Below, piece after piece: positions 1 through 6,062 of a stretch of DNA of 8,430 nucleotides (positions are counted from its first letter, which is position 1; each line of letters opens with the position of its first letter). The stretch is from Clostridia bacterium (GTDB lineage: Bacteria; Bacillota; Clostridia; TANB77; CAG-508): positions 1 to 8,430 of the forward strand of contig JAAVZQ010000112.1 in NCBI GenBank assembly GCA_022791735.1, written 5' to 3'. A program made the translations under genes and the position numbers. Under the pieces are notes generated by a model. The model worked only from the letters and a program-made list of their open reading frames with translations, did not search any database and had not been told where the DNA came from.

Positions 1-62
1 GTACCATAAAGTTTGTTAATATTAACTTCATCTTTTGAATTAACACTAGACAATATAATCAT
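1..62 (-). CDS. Possible 5' end of a leftward gene, cut by the window edge
   Basis: Read on the minus strand, an open frame begins with ATG at 62-60 and runs to the window edge, giving about 20 residues that start MIILSSVNSKDEV. A strong AGGAG lies at 67-63, directly against this ATG, which is too close for a normal start. A TTG at 53-51 in the same frame has a better 9-nt spacing and could be the real start. An extended -10 promoter motif lies upstream at 92-84. I do not recognise the product. The fragment is too short to separate a real gene from chance, so this rests only on the Shine-Dalgarno site, the start codon and the promoter lying in order. Confidence 0.4.
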   Translation of the reverse strand, partial: MIILSSVNSKDEVNINKLYG

Positions 63-83
63 CTCCTAAAATTATCTAATATA

Positions 84-112
84 ATTATACCACTATTGAT
101 ATAAGATTTAAA
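84..112 (-). promoter_or_regulatory. Possible leftward promoter with extended -10
   Basis: On the minus strand TGGTATAAT (92-84) is a perfect -10 with an upstream TG. A weak -35-like TTTAAA (112-107) lies 17 bp before TATAAT. It would drive the partial gene at the left edge, divergent from the toxin-antitoxin operon. In DNA this AT-rich a chance match is quite possible. Confidence 0.3.
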
Positions 113-152
113 CAAAAATAAATAAAATATACAAAAATATAAATAAAATTGA

Positions 153-181
153 TTGACTTGCATATAATATTATGGTACAAT
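153..181 (+). promoter_or_regulatory. Promoter of the toxin-antitoxin operon
   Basis: TTGACT (153-158), 17 bp, then TACAAT (176-181) is a close match to the housekeeping sigma consensus. The -10 is part of the first of three GTACAATA repeats, so a repressor bound there would block RNA polymerase directly. A TATAAT at 163-168 has no -35 at a proper distance and is less likely. The Shine-Dalgarno AAAGGAG (209-215) stands 6 nt before the antitoxin ATG. Confidence 0.7.
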
Positions 182-206
182 ATTAAGTACAATAAATAGT
201 ACAATA
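175..206 (+). repeat. Three 12-bp-phased operator repeats, GTACAATA
   Basis: GTACAATA occurs at 175-182, 187-194 and 199-206, exactly 12 bp apart, covering the promoter -10, the likely transcription start and the early leader. Each copy has a palindromic GTAC core. In E. coli the YefM-YoeB operator is built from palindromes with a TGTACA core whose centres are 12 bp apart (established knowledge, from memory). The same core and spacing in front of a yefM-like gene make autoregulation by the antitoxin or the toxin-antitoxin complex the natural reading. Confidence 0.7.
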
Positions 207-221
207 AGAAAGGAGAGTATA

Positions 222-476
222 ATGTTAGCAGTAAATTATTCAACAATTAGAAGCAATTTAAAAGATTATTGTGATAAAGCAACCGATAATAACGAAACAG
301 TAATTGTTACAAGGAAAAATGAAAAAAATGTAGTTTTAATGAGTTTAGAAAAATATAATTCAATAATGAAAGCAACAAAAAATGCAAAATATTTAGCAAT
401 GATAGATAAAGCAATAGAACAACTAGAACAAGGCAAAGGGAATATGCATGAGTTGATAGAGGTTGAAGATGAATAA
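222..476 (+). CDS. yefM: YefM-type antitoxin (Phd/YefM family)
   Basis: This 84-residue protein is the antitoxin and autorepressor of the type II module with the gene that follows. Family features are visible: an N-terminal dimerising, DNA-binding half (about 1-55) with the S-x-x-R-x-N-L-K pattern near residues 7-14, then the family signature VLMSLEKYNS (about 38-47). The C-terminal tail (about 56-84) is rich in Lys and Glu and is expected to wrap around and neutralise the toxin. Length matches the family (80-90 residues). The ATG start has AAAGGAG 6 nt upstream. Its stop overlaps the toxin start by 8 bp, which suggests coupled translation with antitoxin made first. Three GTACAATA repeats over the promoter are the likely binding sites for autorepression. 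No sign of damage is seen. Confidence 0.9.
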   Translation: MLAVNYSTIRSNLKDYCDKATDNNETVIVTRKNEKNVVLMSLEKYNSIMKATKNAKYLAMIDKAIEQLEQGKGNMHELIEVEDE

Positions 477-729
477 GATATGGGCAGACAAAGCTTGGGA
501 GGACTATCTGTATTGGCAATTCCAAGATAAAAAGACGTTAAAAAGGATAAATGAATTGGTTAAAGATATTGAAAGAAATGGCTTAGGAAATGGAATAGGA
601 AAACCAGAGCCATTGAGGCATAGAAAAGCATGGAGTAGAAGAATAGATAAAGAAAATCGTTTAGTATACAATTTTGGTAGTAATGACAGTCTTTGGATAA
701 TATCATGTAAAGGACATTATGAAGAATAA
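469..729 (+). CDS. yoeB: YoeB-type ribosome-dependent mRNA endonuclease toxin
   Basis: An 86-residue RelE-fold toxin that, in this family, binds the ribosomal A site and cleaves mRNA when free of YefM. The YoeB signature is present from end to end: N-terminal W-x-D-Y-L-Y-W (10-16), GKPEPL (44-49), WSRRI followed by RLVY (55-67), and the C-terminal CKGHYEE (80-86). Residues matching the E. coli catalytic set are Glu47, Arg64, His83 and Tyr84, so the toxin looks active. I chose ATG at 469 over an in-frame TTG at 463, because E. coli YoeB also starts just before the I-W motif and because GAGG lies at 458-461. The start lies inside the last codons of the antitoxin gene. No clear terminator follows, and the next 217 bp up to polC carry no gene. 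Confidence 0.9.
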   Translation: MNKIWADKAWEDYLYWQFQDKKTLKRINELVKDIERNGLGNGIGKPEPLRHRKAWSRRIDKENRLVYNFGSNDSLWIISCKGHYEE

Positions 730-870
730 TCAAAAAATATTTTAAAACTTAAAAAACAGCAATTTGAATTTTAGCATAAAGAATTCTTAAAAAATCCAGA
801 TTTAATTTATATAAAAATAATAGAATTTATTTGTAATATTTGAGTATATTAATTTAAATTTTTTTCTTGC

Positions 871-908
871 ATTTTTACCTTGATTTTTACCAGTCACTGA
901 TATAAAAT
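871..908 (+). promoter_or_regulatory. Probable polC promoter, overlapping a 12-bp tandem repeat
   Basis: TTGATT (880-885), 17 bp, then TAAAAT (903-908) is a reasonable housekeeping promoter 39 bp before the polC ATG. ATTTTTACC is repeated at 871-879 and 883-891, 12 bp apart, on both sides of the -35. This could be an operator or chance in T-rich DNA. The rest of the 730-946 gap is AT-rich and shows no RNA, hairpin terminator or gene that I can support. Confidence 0.45.
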
Positions 909-946
909 AACAAATAGCAAAAGTACAAAATCGGAGGCAAATCAAA

Positions 947-3900
947 ATGACAAATGAAGTAAAAATAGTAAAAGATGTATTCAAAGACTTTCAGTCAAGA
1001 AGCAGAATTCTAAATTGTGAAATAACAAATGTAAGTATTTTTAAAAAATCAAATAAACTCACAATAGATTTAAAATCAAGTCAAAAAATTGTAATTGGAG
1101 AAAAACTTGAATTTGAATATTATTTAAAATCTAGATTTAAAGTAAATGAAGTCCAAATAAATATTGAAGAAAGTATTGTAAAGAAAGAAAAAGCAACTAA
1201 GGGAGAAACAAAAGAAGAAGAAATCACACCAATGATTTATGGCAACAAAAAAGCTAAAATTTCAGAAAAACAAGTCAAAGTGAAAGATGTAAATATAGAC
1301 AGTGGAAAAGTTGTTATTTGCGGAAAAATTATAAAACAAGACTTAAGAGAATTAAAATCAGGGAACTTCCTTTTAATGATAAATGTATTTGATGGAACAT
1401 GTACAATCACTTGTAAAGCCTTTATAAATGCAGATGAAAAAGATAAAGTTTTAGCAAGAATAAAAAACGCATCAAGAGTTACAGTAAGTGGAGATGCACA
1501 ATTCGATCCATTTTCTAAAGAGGTAACAATAATGGCAAAAAATATCTTAGAGGCATCAGCTAAAGAAGAAAATACAAGACAAGACCATAGTGAAGTAAAA
1601 AGAGTAGAACTTCACATGCATACACAAATGAGCCAAATGGATGGAGTTACACCAGTTCAAGATTTAATCAATCGTGCAAGAAGCTGGGGGATGAAATCTA
1701 TTGCAATCACAGACCATGGAGTAGTGCAAGCATTTCCAGCAGCAAACCATGTAGTAGAAGACAATAACCAAGATATAAAAGTCATATATGGGGTAGAAGC
1801 ATATCTTGTACCAGACGGGCAGACAAGTGTATATAATTCAAGAAATCAGGACTTAGACACAGAATATTGTGTGTTTGATATAGAAACCACAGGGCTTTCA
1901 TATAGAACAGAGAAAATCACAGAAATTGGAGCAATAAAAATTAAAAATGGTGAAATAATAGATACCTTTGAAACCTTTGTAAATCCAGAAAAACCTATAC
2001 CATACGAAGTTATAAAAGTTACACATATCACAGACGATATGGTAAGAGATGCAGATACAATAGAAACAGTGCTTCCTAAATTCTTAGAATTTGCAGGAGA
2101 TAGTGTAATTGTTGCGCACAATGCAAATTTTGATATGGGATTTATTAGACATTTTGCAGATTTACAAGGATTAAAAATTAATAATACATACATAGATACC
2201 CTTGCACTTGCAAGAGATATGTTCCCAGAATACAAAAAGTTTAAACTTGGAGTTATTGCAGATAATCTAAGTATAAGGGTTGATGTAGCGCATAGAGCCT
2301 TAGACGATGTAAAAACATTGGTTAAGGTATTTGAAGTAATGCTTAGAAACCTAAAAGAAAAAGGTGCAAAAAGCCTAAATGACATAGAAAGTATCTATAA
2401 AGACAACCTAGACTTAAAGCATTTATCTACATATCATGCAGTAATTTTAACAAAAAATTACACAGGGTTAAAAAATCTATATAAATTAATATCATTTTCA
2501 CATCTAGATTATTTTTATAAAAAGCCAAAAATACCAAAAAGCCTTTATAAAAAATACAGTGAAGGATTAATTATAGGAAGCGCATGTGACCAAGGCGAGT
2601 TATATCAATCAATCCTAGAAGGATTATCAGAAGAAAAAATAGAACAAACTGCATCTTTTTATGACTATTTAGAGATACAGCCACTTGGAAATAACGAATA
2701 CATGGTAAGAAACGGCACAGTGGAAGGTAGAGATGATTTAATTGCTATAAATAAGAAAATAGTAGCGCTTGGGGAAAAACTAAAAAAACCAGTTGTTGCA
2801 ACATGTGATGTCCATTTTATGGATCCACAGGACGAAATATATAGACGAATTTTGCAAGCAGGACAAAAATACGATGATGCAGATATGCAAGCACCGCTAT
2901 ATTTACGCACAACAGAAGAAATGTTACATGAGTTTGGATATCTAGGAAGAGACAAAGCGTATGAAGTAGTAGTTACAAATACAAATTTGATTGCAGACAT
3001 GTGTGAACCTATAAGTCCAATCTCCAAAGAAAAATGCCCACCATATATTGAAGGTTGTGAAAAAACAATAGAAGAAATTGCAGTAAATAAAGCAAAAGAA
3101 CTATATGGAGAAAACTTACCAGAAATAGTTGAAGTAAGGCTTAGAAAAGAACTAGATTCCATTATAAAAAACGGGTTTTCTGTAATGTATATCATTGCAC
3201 AAAAGCTTGTATGGAAGTCAAATGAAGATGGCTATTTAGTAGGTTCAAGAGGTTCTGTTGGTTCTTCACTTGTTGCATATATGACAGGAATAACAGAAGT
3301 AAATGCCTTAAAACCACATTACAGATGCCCTAAATGCAAATATTCAGATTTTTCAGACCATGGAGTAAAAAATGGTTTTGACTTACCAGATGCAGTTTGT
3401 CCAAAATGTGGGGAAAAACTTGTAAAAGATGGTGTAGATATACCATTTGAAACTTTCTTAGGTTTCAATGGAGATAAAGAACCAGATATAGACTTAAATT
3501 TTTCAGGAGAATATCAAACAAAAGCGCATAAATATGCAGAAGTAATCCTTGGAAAAGGCACTACATTTAAAGCGGGAACAATTGGTACAATTGCAGAGAA
3601 AACAGCCTTTGGATATGTAAAAAATTATTATGCAGAAAGAAATATACCTATGAATTCTGCAGAAATAGAAAGACTTTCAATAGGTTGCACAGGAGTAAAA
3701 AGAACAACAGGTCAGCATCCAGGAGGTGTTGTAGTTGTTCCAACAGGGCATGAAATATATGAATTTTGCCCAGTTCAGCACCCAGCAGATGATCCAAACT
3801 CAGATATTATAACAACACACTTTGATTATCACTCAATAGATAAGAACTTGCTTAAATTTGATATGCTAGGGCACGATGATCCGACAGTTATTAGAATGCT

Positions 3901-4918
3901 ACAAGACTTAACAGATGTTGATCCAAAAACAATACCACTTGATGACAAACAAACAATGGCGATATTTTCTTCAACAGATACTTTAGGCGTGAGACCAGAG
4001 CAAATAGATTCAAAAGTCGGAACCTTTGGAGTTCCTGAGTTTGGTACTAGGTTTGTTAGAGAAATGTTAGTAGAAACTTTACCAAAAACATTCGAAGAAT
4101 TAGTTAGAATATCTGGGCTTTCTCATGGAACCGACGTGTGGACAAATAATGCGCAAGAATTAGTAAAAGCAAAAACAGTAACACTTTCTGAAGCGATTTG
4201 TACTAGAGATGATATTATGACATATTTAATAAGTAAAGGGCTTCCTTCACAAAATTCCTTCAAAATCATGGAATGTGTACGTAAAGGAAAAGGACTAACA
4301 GAAGAACAAGAAAGTTTAATGAGAGAAAATAATGTGCCAGATTGGTATATCGACTCATGTAAAAAGATAAAGTACATGTTCCCAAAAGCACATGCTGTTG
4401 CTTATGTTACAATGGCATTTCGTATAGCTTGGTTTAAGGTACATATTCCTCTTGCATATTATGCAGCGTTTTTCTCAATAAGAGCAGCAGACAAATTCGA
4501 CAGTGAATGTATGATTTTTGGCAAGAGCAAAGTAAGAGAAAAAATGGCAGAAATAAAAAGGTTAGGAAATGAAGCAAGTAAAAAAGACCAAGATATGTAC
4601 CCAGTACTAGAGATAGTACTTGAAATGTATGAAAGAGGATACAATTTTTTGCCTATTGACCTTTATAAATCAGATGCTATGAAATTTACGATAGAAGATG
4701 GAGCAATACGTCCGCCACTAAATAGTATAGCAGGAATGGGTGGAATTGCTGCAACAAGTATACAAGAAGCAAGAGAAAAAGGAGAGTTTATTTCTAAACA
4801 AGATATAAAAAAGAGAGCAAAAGTTGGAGATGCAACAATTGCACTTCTCGAGAAATTTGGTTGTGTTGAAGGTATGAGTGAAACAAATCAAATTAGTCTA
4901 TTTGACATGGCATTTTAA
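947..4918 (+). CDS. polC: DNA polymerase III, PolC type (replicative polymerase with proofreading exonuclease)
   Basis: PolC is the main replicative DNA polymerase of low-GC Gram-positive bacteria, combining synthesis and 3'-5' proofreading in one chain. Order in this 1323-residue protein: short N-terminal domain (1 to about 80), OB domain (about 118-205), PHP domain first half with H223-M-H225 and D256-H257, an inserted DEDDh exonuclease (about 306-465: D311, E313, D396, H449, D454), PHP second half (from about 490), then the polymerase. The polymerase has GSRGSVGSS (766-774), a four-cysteine zinc site (C794, C797, C818, C821) and catalytic aspartates D847 and D849 (PDIDLNFS) and D972. The C-terminal QISLF (1315-1319) is a beta-clamp binding motif. 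It is about 110 residues shorter than B. subtilis PolC, and the shortfall is all before the OB domain. The ATG has CGGAGG 9 nt upstream. All active-site motifs are intact and there is no frame break. Confidence 0.97.
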   Translation: MTNEVKIVKDVFKDFQSRSRILNCEITNVSIFKKSNKLTIDLKSSQKIVIGEKLEFEYYLKSRFKVNEVQINIEESIVKKEKATKGETKEEEITPMIYGNKKAKISEKQVKVKDVNIDSGKVVICGKIIKQDLRELKSGNFLLMINVFDGTCTITCKAFINADEKDKVLARIKNASRVTVSGDAQFDPFSKEVTIMAKNILEASAKEENTRQDHSEVKRVELHMHTQMSQMDGVTPVQDLINRARSWGMKSIAITDHGVVQAFPAANHVVEDNNQDIKVIYGVEAYLVPDGQTSVYNSRNQDLDTEYCVFDIETTGLSYRTEKITEIGAIKIKNGEIIDTFETFVNPEKPIPYEVIKVTHITDDMVRDADTIETVLPKFLEFAGDSVIVAHNANFDMGFIRHFADLQGLKINNTYIDTLALARDMFPEYKKFKLGVIADNLSIRVDVAHRALDDVKTLVKVFEVMLRNLKEKGAKSLNDIESIYKDNLDLKHLSTYHAVILTKNYTGLKNLYKLISFSHLDYFYKKPKIPKSLYKKYSEGLIIGSACDQGELYQSILEGLSEEKIEQTASFYDYLEIQPLGNNEYMVRNGTVEGRDDLIAINKKIVALGEKLKKPVVATCDVHFMDPQDEIYRRILQAGQKYDDADMQAPLYLRTTEEMLHEFGYLGRDKAYEVVVTNTNLIADMCEPISPISKEKCPPYIEGCEKTIEEIAVNKAKELYGENLPEIVEVRLRKELDSIIKNGFSVMYIIAQKLVWKSNEDGYLVGSRGSVGSSLVAYMTGITEVNALKPHYRCPKCKYSDFSDHGVKNGFDLPDAVCPKCGEKLVKDGVDIPFETFLGFNGDKEPDIDLNFSGEYQTKAHKYAEVILGKGTTFKAGTIGTIAEKTAFGYVKNYYAERNIPMNSAEIERLSIGCTGVKRTTGQHPGGVVVVPTGHEIYEFCPVQHPADDPNSDIITTHFDYHSIDKNLLKFDMLGHDDPTVIRMLQDLTDVDPKTIPLDDKQTMAIFSSTDTLGVRPEQIDSKVGTFGVPEFGTRFVREMLVETLPKTFEELVRISGLSHGTDVWTNNAQELVKAKTVTLSEAICTRDDIMTYLISKGLPSQNSFKIMECVRKGKGLTEEQESLMRENNVPDWYIDSCKKIKYMFPKAHAVAYVTMAFRIAWFKVHIPLAYYAAFFSIRAADKFDSECMIFGKSKVREKMAEIKRLGNEASKKDQDMYPVLEIVLEMYERGYNFLPIDLYKSDAMKFTIEDGAIRPPLNSIAGMGGIAATSIQEAREKGEFISKQDIKKRAKVGDATIALLEKFGCVEGMSETNQISLFDMAF

Positions 4919-4931
4919 TATGGTGTATAAT
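4902..4931 (+). promoter_or_regulatory. Near-consensus promoter inside the 3' end of polC
   Basis: TTGACA (4902-4907), 18 bp, then TATAAT (4926-4931): both hexamers match the consensus exactly. The -35 lies within the last codons of polC (the F-D-M residues) and the -10 just after its stop. It would start transcription about 25 bp before the DUF1294 gene, giving it supply independent of polC. Confidence 0.75.
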
Positions 4932-4964
4932 ATATAGATAAGATAAAATAAAAAGGAGAATAGC

Positions 4965-5265
4965 ATGGGGTTTGATGAGTTAATAAAAATAATACCACTA
5001 GAATATATCATAGCATATATCGTAGGAGTGAACTTAATACGGATTTTTGGTTATGTTTATAGATAAGCAAAAAGCAAAACATGGTTCATGGAGAATTCCA
5101 GAAAAAACACTGTTTTTGTTTACTTTACTTGGTGGTGGCTTTGGAACCATAGCTGGTATGTACATATTTAAACATAAAACTAGAAAACTATACTTTACAG
5201 TAGGTTTCCCTGTTATTCTTATATCCGAGATAATACTAATAATATATTGGCTAATTTATTATTAA
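4965..5265 (+). pseudogene. DUF1294 small membrane protein, split by a +1 frameshift at 5040
   Basis: DUF1294 proteins are small integral membrane proteins of unknown function. An ATG at 4965 with GGAG 6 nt upstream opens a frame that gives one membrane helix (IIAYIVGVNLI) and then stops at 5064-5066. The rest of the family sequence is in the +1 frame: MFIDKQKAKHG, WRIPEKTLF, LLGGGFG, FKHKTRK, and a C-terminal helix ending at 5265. Dropping one base at the in-frame CGG (5040-5042) joins the halves as NLI-GFLVMFIDKQKA, the usual family arrangement, in a protein of about 99 residues. Dropping one T from the run at 5044-5048 also works and gives NLI-RILVM. The second half alone could start at TTG 5047 or ATG 5053, but would lack the first helix and has no good Shine-Dalgarno site. 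It has its own promoter and terminator. It may be a pseudogene, a sequence error or a recoded gene. Confidence 0.8.
5024..5043 (+). other. Candidate +1 recoding site 1 (AGGA-N12-CGG-A)
   Basis: In the frame of the upstream DUF1294 half the ribosome meets ATA then CGG (5040-5042), the only CGG codon of this gene. Moving to GGA (5041-5043) inserts glycine and enters the frame of the downstream half. AGGAG at 5024-5028 could act as an internal Shine-Dalgarno stimulator, with 12 nt between AGGA and CGG. The same arrangement occurs at 8264-8283 in mltG. That a frame change occurs here follows from the split family sequence; that it is made during translation is inference. Confidence 0.45.
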
Positions 5266-5276
5266 AATATGGTCCA

Positions 5277-5311
5277 AAAAAGCGCTGTTTCTTACGGAAA
5301 CAGTGCTTTTT
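5277..5311. terminator. Strong rho-independent terminator, probably bidirectional
   Basis: A 15-bp stem pairs 5277-5291 with 5297-5311, with one G-T wobble (5284/5304) and the 5-base loop TTACG. The outer five pairs are A-T, so each strand ends in a T run. It lies 11 bp after the DUF1294 stop and closes that unit. It would also stop leftward transcription. Confidence 0.9.
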
Positions 5312-5431
5312 AAGGTGTAGAATAACAATAATTGATTGCCATAATGTTGCAAAAATCGAATAAAGAATTCACATAAAAACAAAAAATTATATAAACTTAC
5401 AAAAAATAATCGCTATATCTCTTTTAAATAG

Positions 5432-5474
5432 TTATTCACAAAGTTATCCACATTTTTAATTTTTGAGTGGATAA
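5432..5474 (+). promoter_or_regulatory. Cluster of three DnaA boxes
   Basis: TTATTCACA (5432-5440) and TTATCCACA (5444-5452) both fit the DnaA-box consensus TTATNCACA, in the same direction and 12 bp apart. A third copy with one mismatch, TTATCCACT, lies on the minus strand at 5474-5466. AT-rich DNA flanks them on both sides. They sit in the gene-free stretch between the DUF1294 terminator and the rhodanese gene. They may regulate the rhodanese promoter, titrate DnaA, or assist origin function. dnaA, dnaN and rpmH are not nearby, so I do not call this oriC. Confidence 0.65.
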
Positions 5475-5478
5475 CTTT
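5440..5478. repeat. 12-bp inverted repeat built on DnaA boxes
   Basis: AAAGTTATCCAC (5440-5451) is repeated inverted as GTGGATAACTTT (5467-5478), all 12 bases matching, around a 15-base A/T-rich spacer. The arms contain the second and third DnaA boxes, so the repeat may only reflect two head-to-head boxes. Matching beyond the box (AAAG/CTTT) suggests the symmetry is selected. No T run follows, so it is not a terminator. Confidence 0.6.
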
Positions 5479-5509
5479 AAAATGTAAACCAGAATAATTT
5501 TACATAAAA

Positions 5510-5539
5510 TGGACGAAATTAATATTAGTTTCATATACT
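5510..5539 (+). promoter_or_regulatory. Possible promoter of the rhodanese gene
   Basis: TGGACG (5510-5515), 18 bp, then TATACT (5534-5539) is a moderate match 19 bp before the GTG start. Just upstream, ATGTAAA (5482-5488) and TTTACAT (5499-5505) form a 7-bp inverted repeat that could be an operator. Some promoter is needed here because the terminator at 5277-5311 isolates the gene from upstream transcription. Confidence 0.4.
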
Positions 5540-5558
5540 AAAATATGGAGGAAGTAAA

Positions 5559-5918
5559 GTGAAAATAAAAAAAGTATTAAAAAGAATATTTAGAAGAGAA
5601 AGTAAGAAAAGTTTTGGTAGTACAAGAAATTTAAAGGAAATAAATTATGAAGAATTGCATAAATTAATAAAAAGTCATGCAAATGTAAAATTAGTAGATG
5701 TTAGAAGCCCACAAGAATTTGCAGAAAGAAGAATAACTACTGCAATAAACATTCCGCTATATAATATAAGAAGAGATGCAGTAAGATATTTGCCAAATAA
5801 AAATGATACAATTATTCTTTATTGCCAAAGTGGTAGCAGAAGCAAAAAAGGATGTGCTATATTAGAGGAATTAGGATACACCGATTTATACAATTTAAAA
5901 GGCGGAATGGACGTTTAG
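5559..5918 (+). CDS. Single-domain rhodanese-like sulfurtransferase
   Basis: A 119-residue cytoplasmic protein with one rhodanese domain, the fold that carries sulfur as a persulfide on a cysteine. Visible family features are the KLVDVRSPQEFAERRI segment (44-59), AINIPL (62-67) and the active-site loop CQSGSR (C89 to R94), with C89 the catalytic cysteine. The sequence ends at LKGGMDV. Residues 1-25 are very basic (K/R-rich) and may bind RNA, membrane or a partner. The start is GTG with GGAGG 7 nt upstream. The TAG stop falls where most relatives have a tryptophan and a short last helix (GGMxxW), so it is slightly short. The terminator hairpin begins inside the last codons. Its substrate cannot be told from the sequence. 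DnaA boxes about 80-125 bp upstream may link its expression to DnaA. Confidence 0.88.
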   Translation: MKIKKVLKRIFRRESKKSFGSTRNLKEINYEELHKLIKSHANVKLVDVRSPQEFAERRITTAINIPLYNIRRDAVRYLPNKNDTIILYCQSGSRSKKGCAILEELGYTDLYNLKGGMDV

Positions 5919-5943
5919 GAATTGTTCCTAAACGTTCGTTTTA
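5909..5943 (+). terminator. Rho-independent terminator overlapping the rhodanese stop codon
   Basis: A 13-bp stem pairs 5909-5921 with 5925-5937 (one G-T wobble at 5910/5936) around the 3-base loop TTG, followed by GTTTTA. The TAG stop (5916-5918) lies in the left arm. The T run is short, so termination may be incomplete. Confidence 0.7.
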
Positions 5944-6003
5944 TGGTCTAATTAGGACAGAGCATTTTGACCACTTAAAAATCTACAAATTTCTAAAAAT
6001 GTA

Positions 6004-6032
6004 TAGACATTTATTTTAAAGTGGTATAAAAT
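6004..6032 (+). promoter_or_regulatory. Promoter of the stalk/SH3 protein gene
   Basis: TAGACA (6004-6009), 17 bp, then TAAAAT (6027-6032) is a good promoter. The overlapping TGGTATAAA (6022-6030) is an alternative extended -10. An imperfect long inverted repeat flanks the region: CCACTT (5971-5976) against AAAGTGG (6018-6024). It lies between the rhodanese terminator and the next gene. Confidence 0.6.
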
Positions 6033-6062
6033 ATAAACACCTCAAAATATATGGAGGAATAG

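Noticed and set aside
163..168. TATAAT as the -10 of the toxin-antitoxin promoter
   Set aside because: No -35 at a proper distance. TTGACT is only 4 bp upstream of it but is 17 bp from TACAAT at 176-181.
463..468. TTG at 463 as the toxin start
   Set aside because: The ATG at 469 aligns with the E. coli YoeB start, so the two extra residues are unlikely.
730..800. Terminator after the toxin gene
   Set aside because: Only short A/T palindromes such as AAGAATTCTT are present, with no GC-containing stem followed by a T run.
1846..2385. Long minus-strand open frames inside polC (also 2665-3195, 4123-4377, 4459-4644)
   Set aside because: They lie opposite a clearly coding, motif-complete polC, have compositions typical of reverse-complement shadows, and show no family motif or ribosome binding site.
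5040..5042. Simple reassignment of CGG to another amino acid, as predicted for some low-GC Firmicutes
   Set aside because: Reassigning CGG leaves the reading frame unchanged, so it cannot join the two halves of either gene. Only a shift or four-base reading does.
5340..5558. Chromosomal origin oriC
   Set aside because: Only three boxes, no dnaA, dnaN, rpmH or gyr genes nearby, and no clear unwinding-element repeats. A secondary DnaA site fits better.
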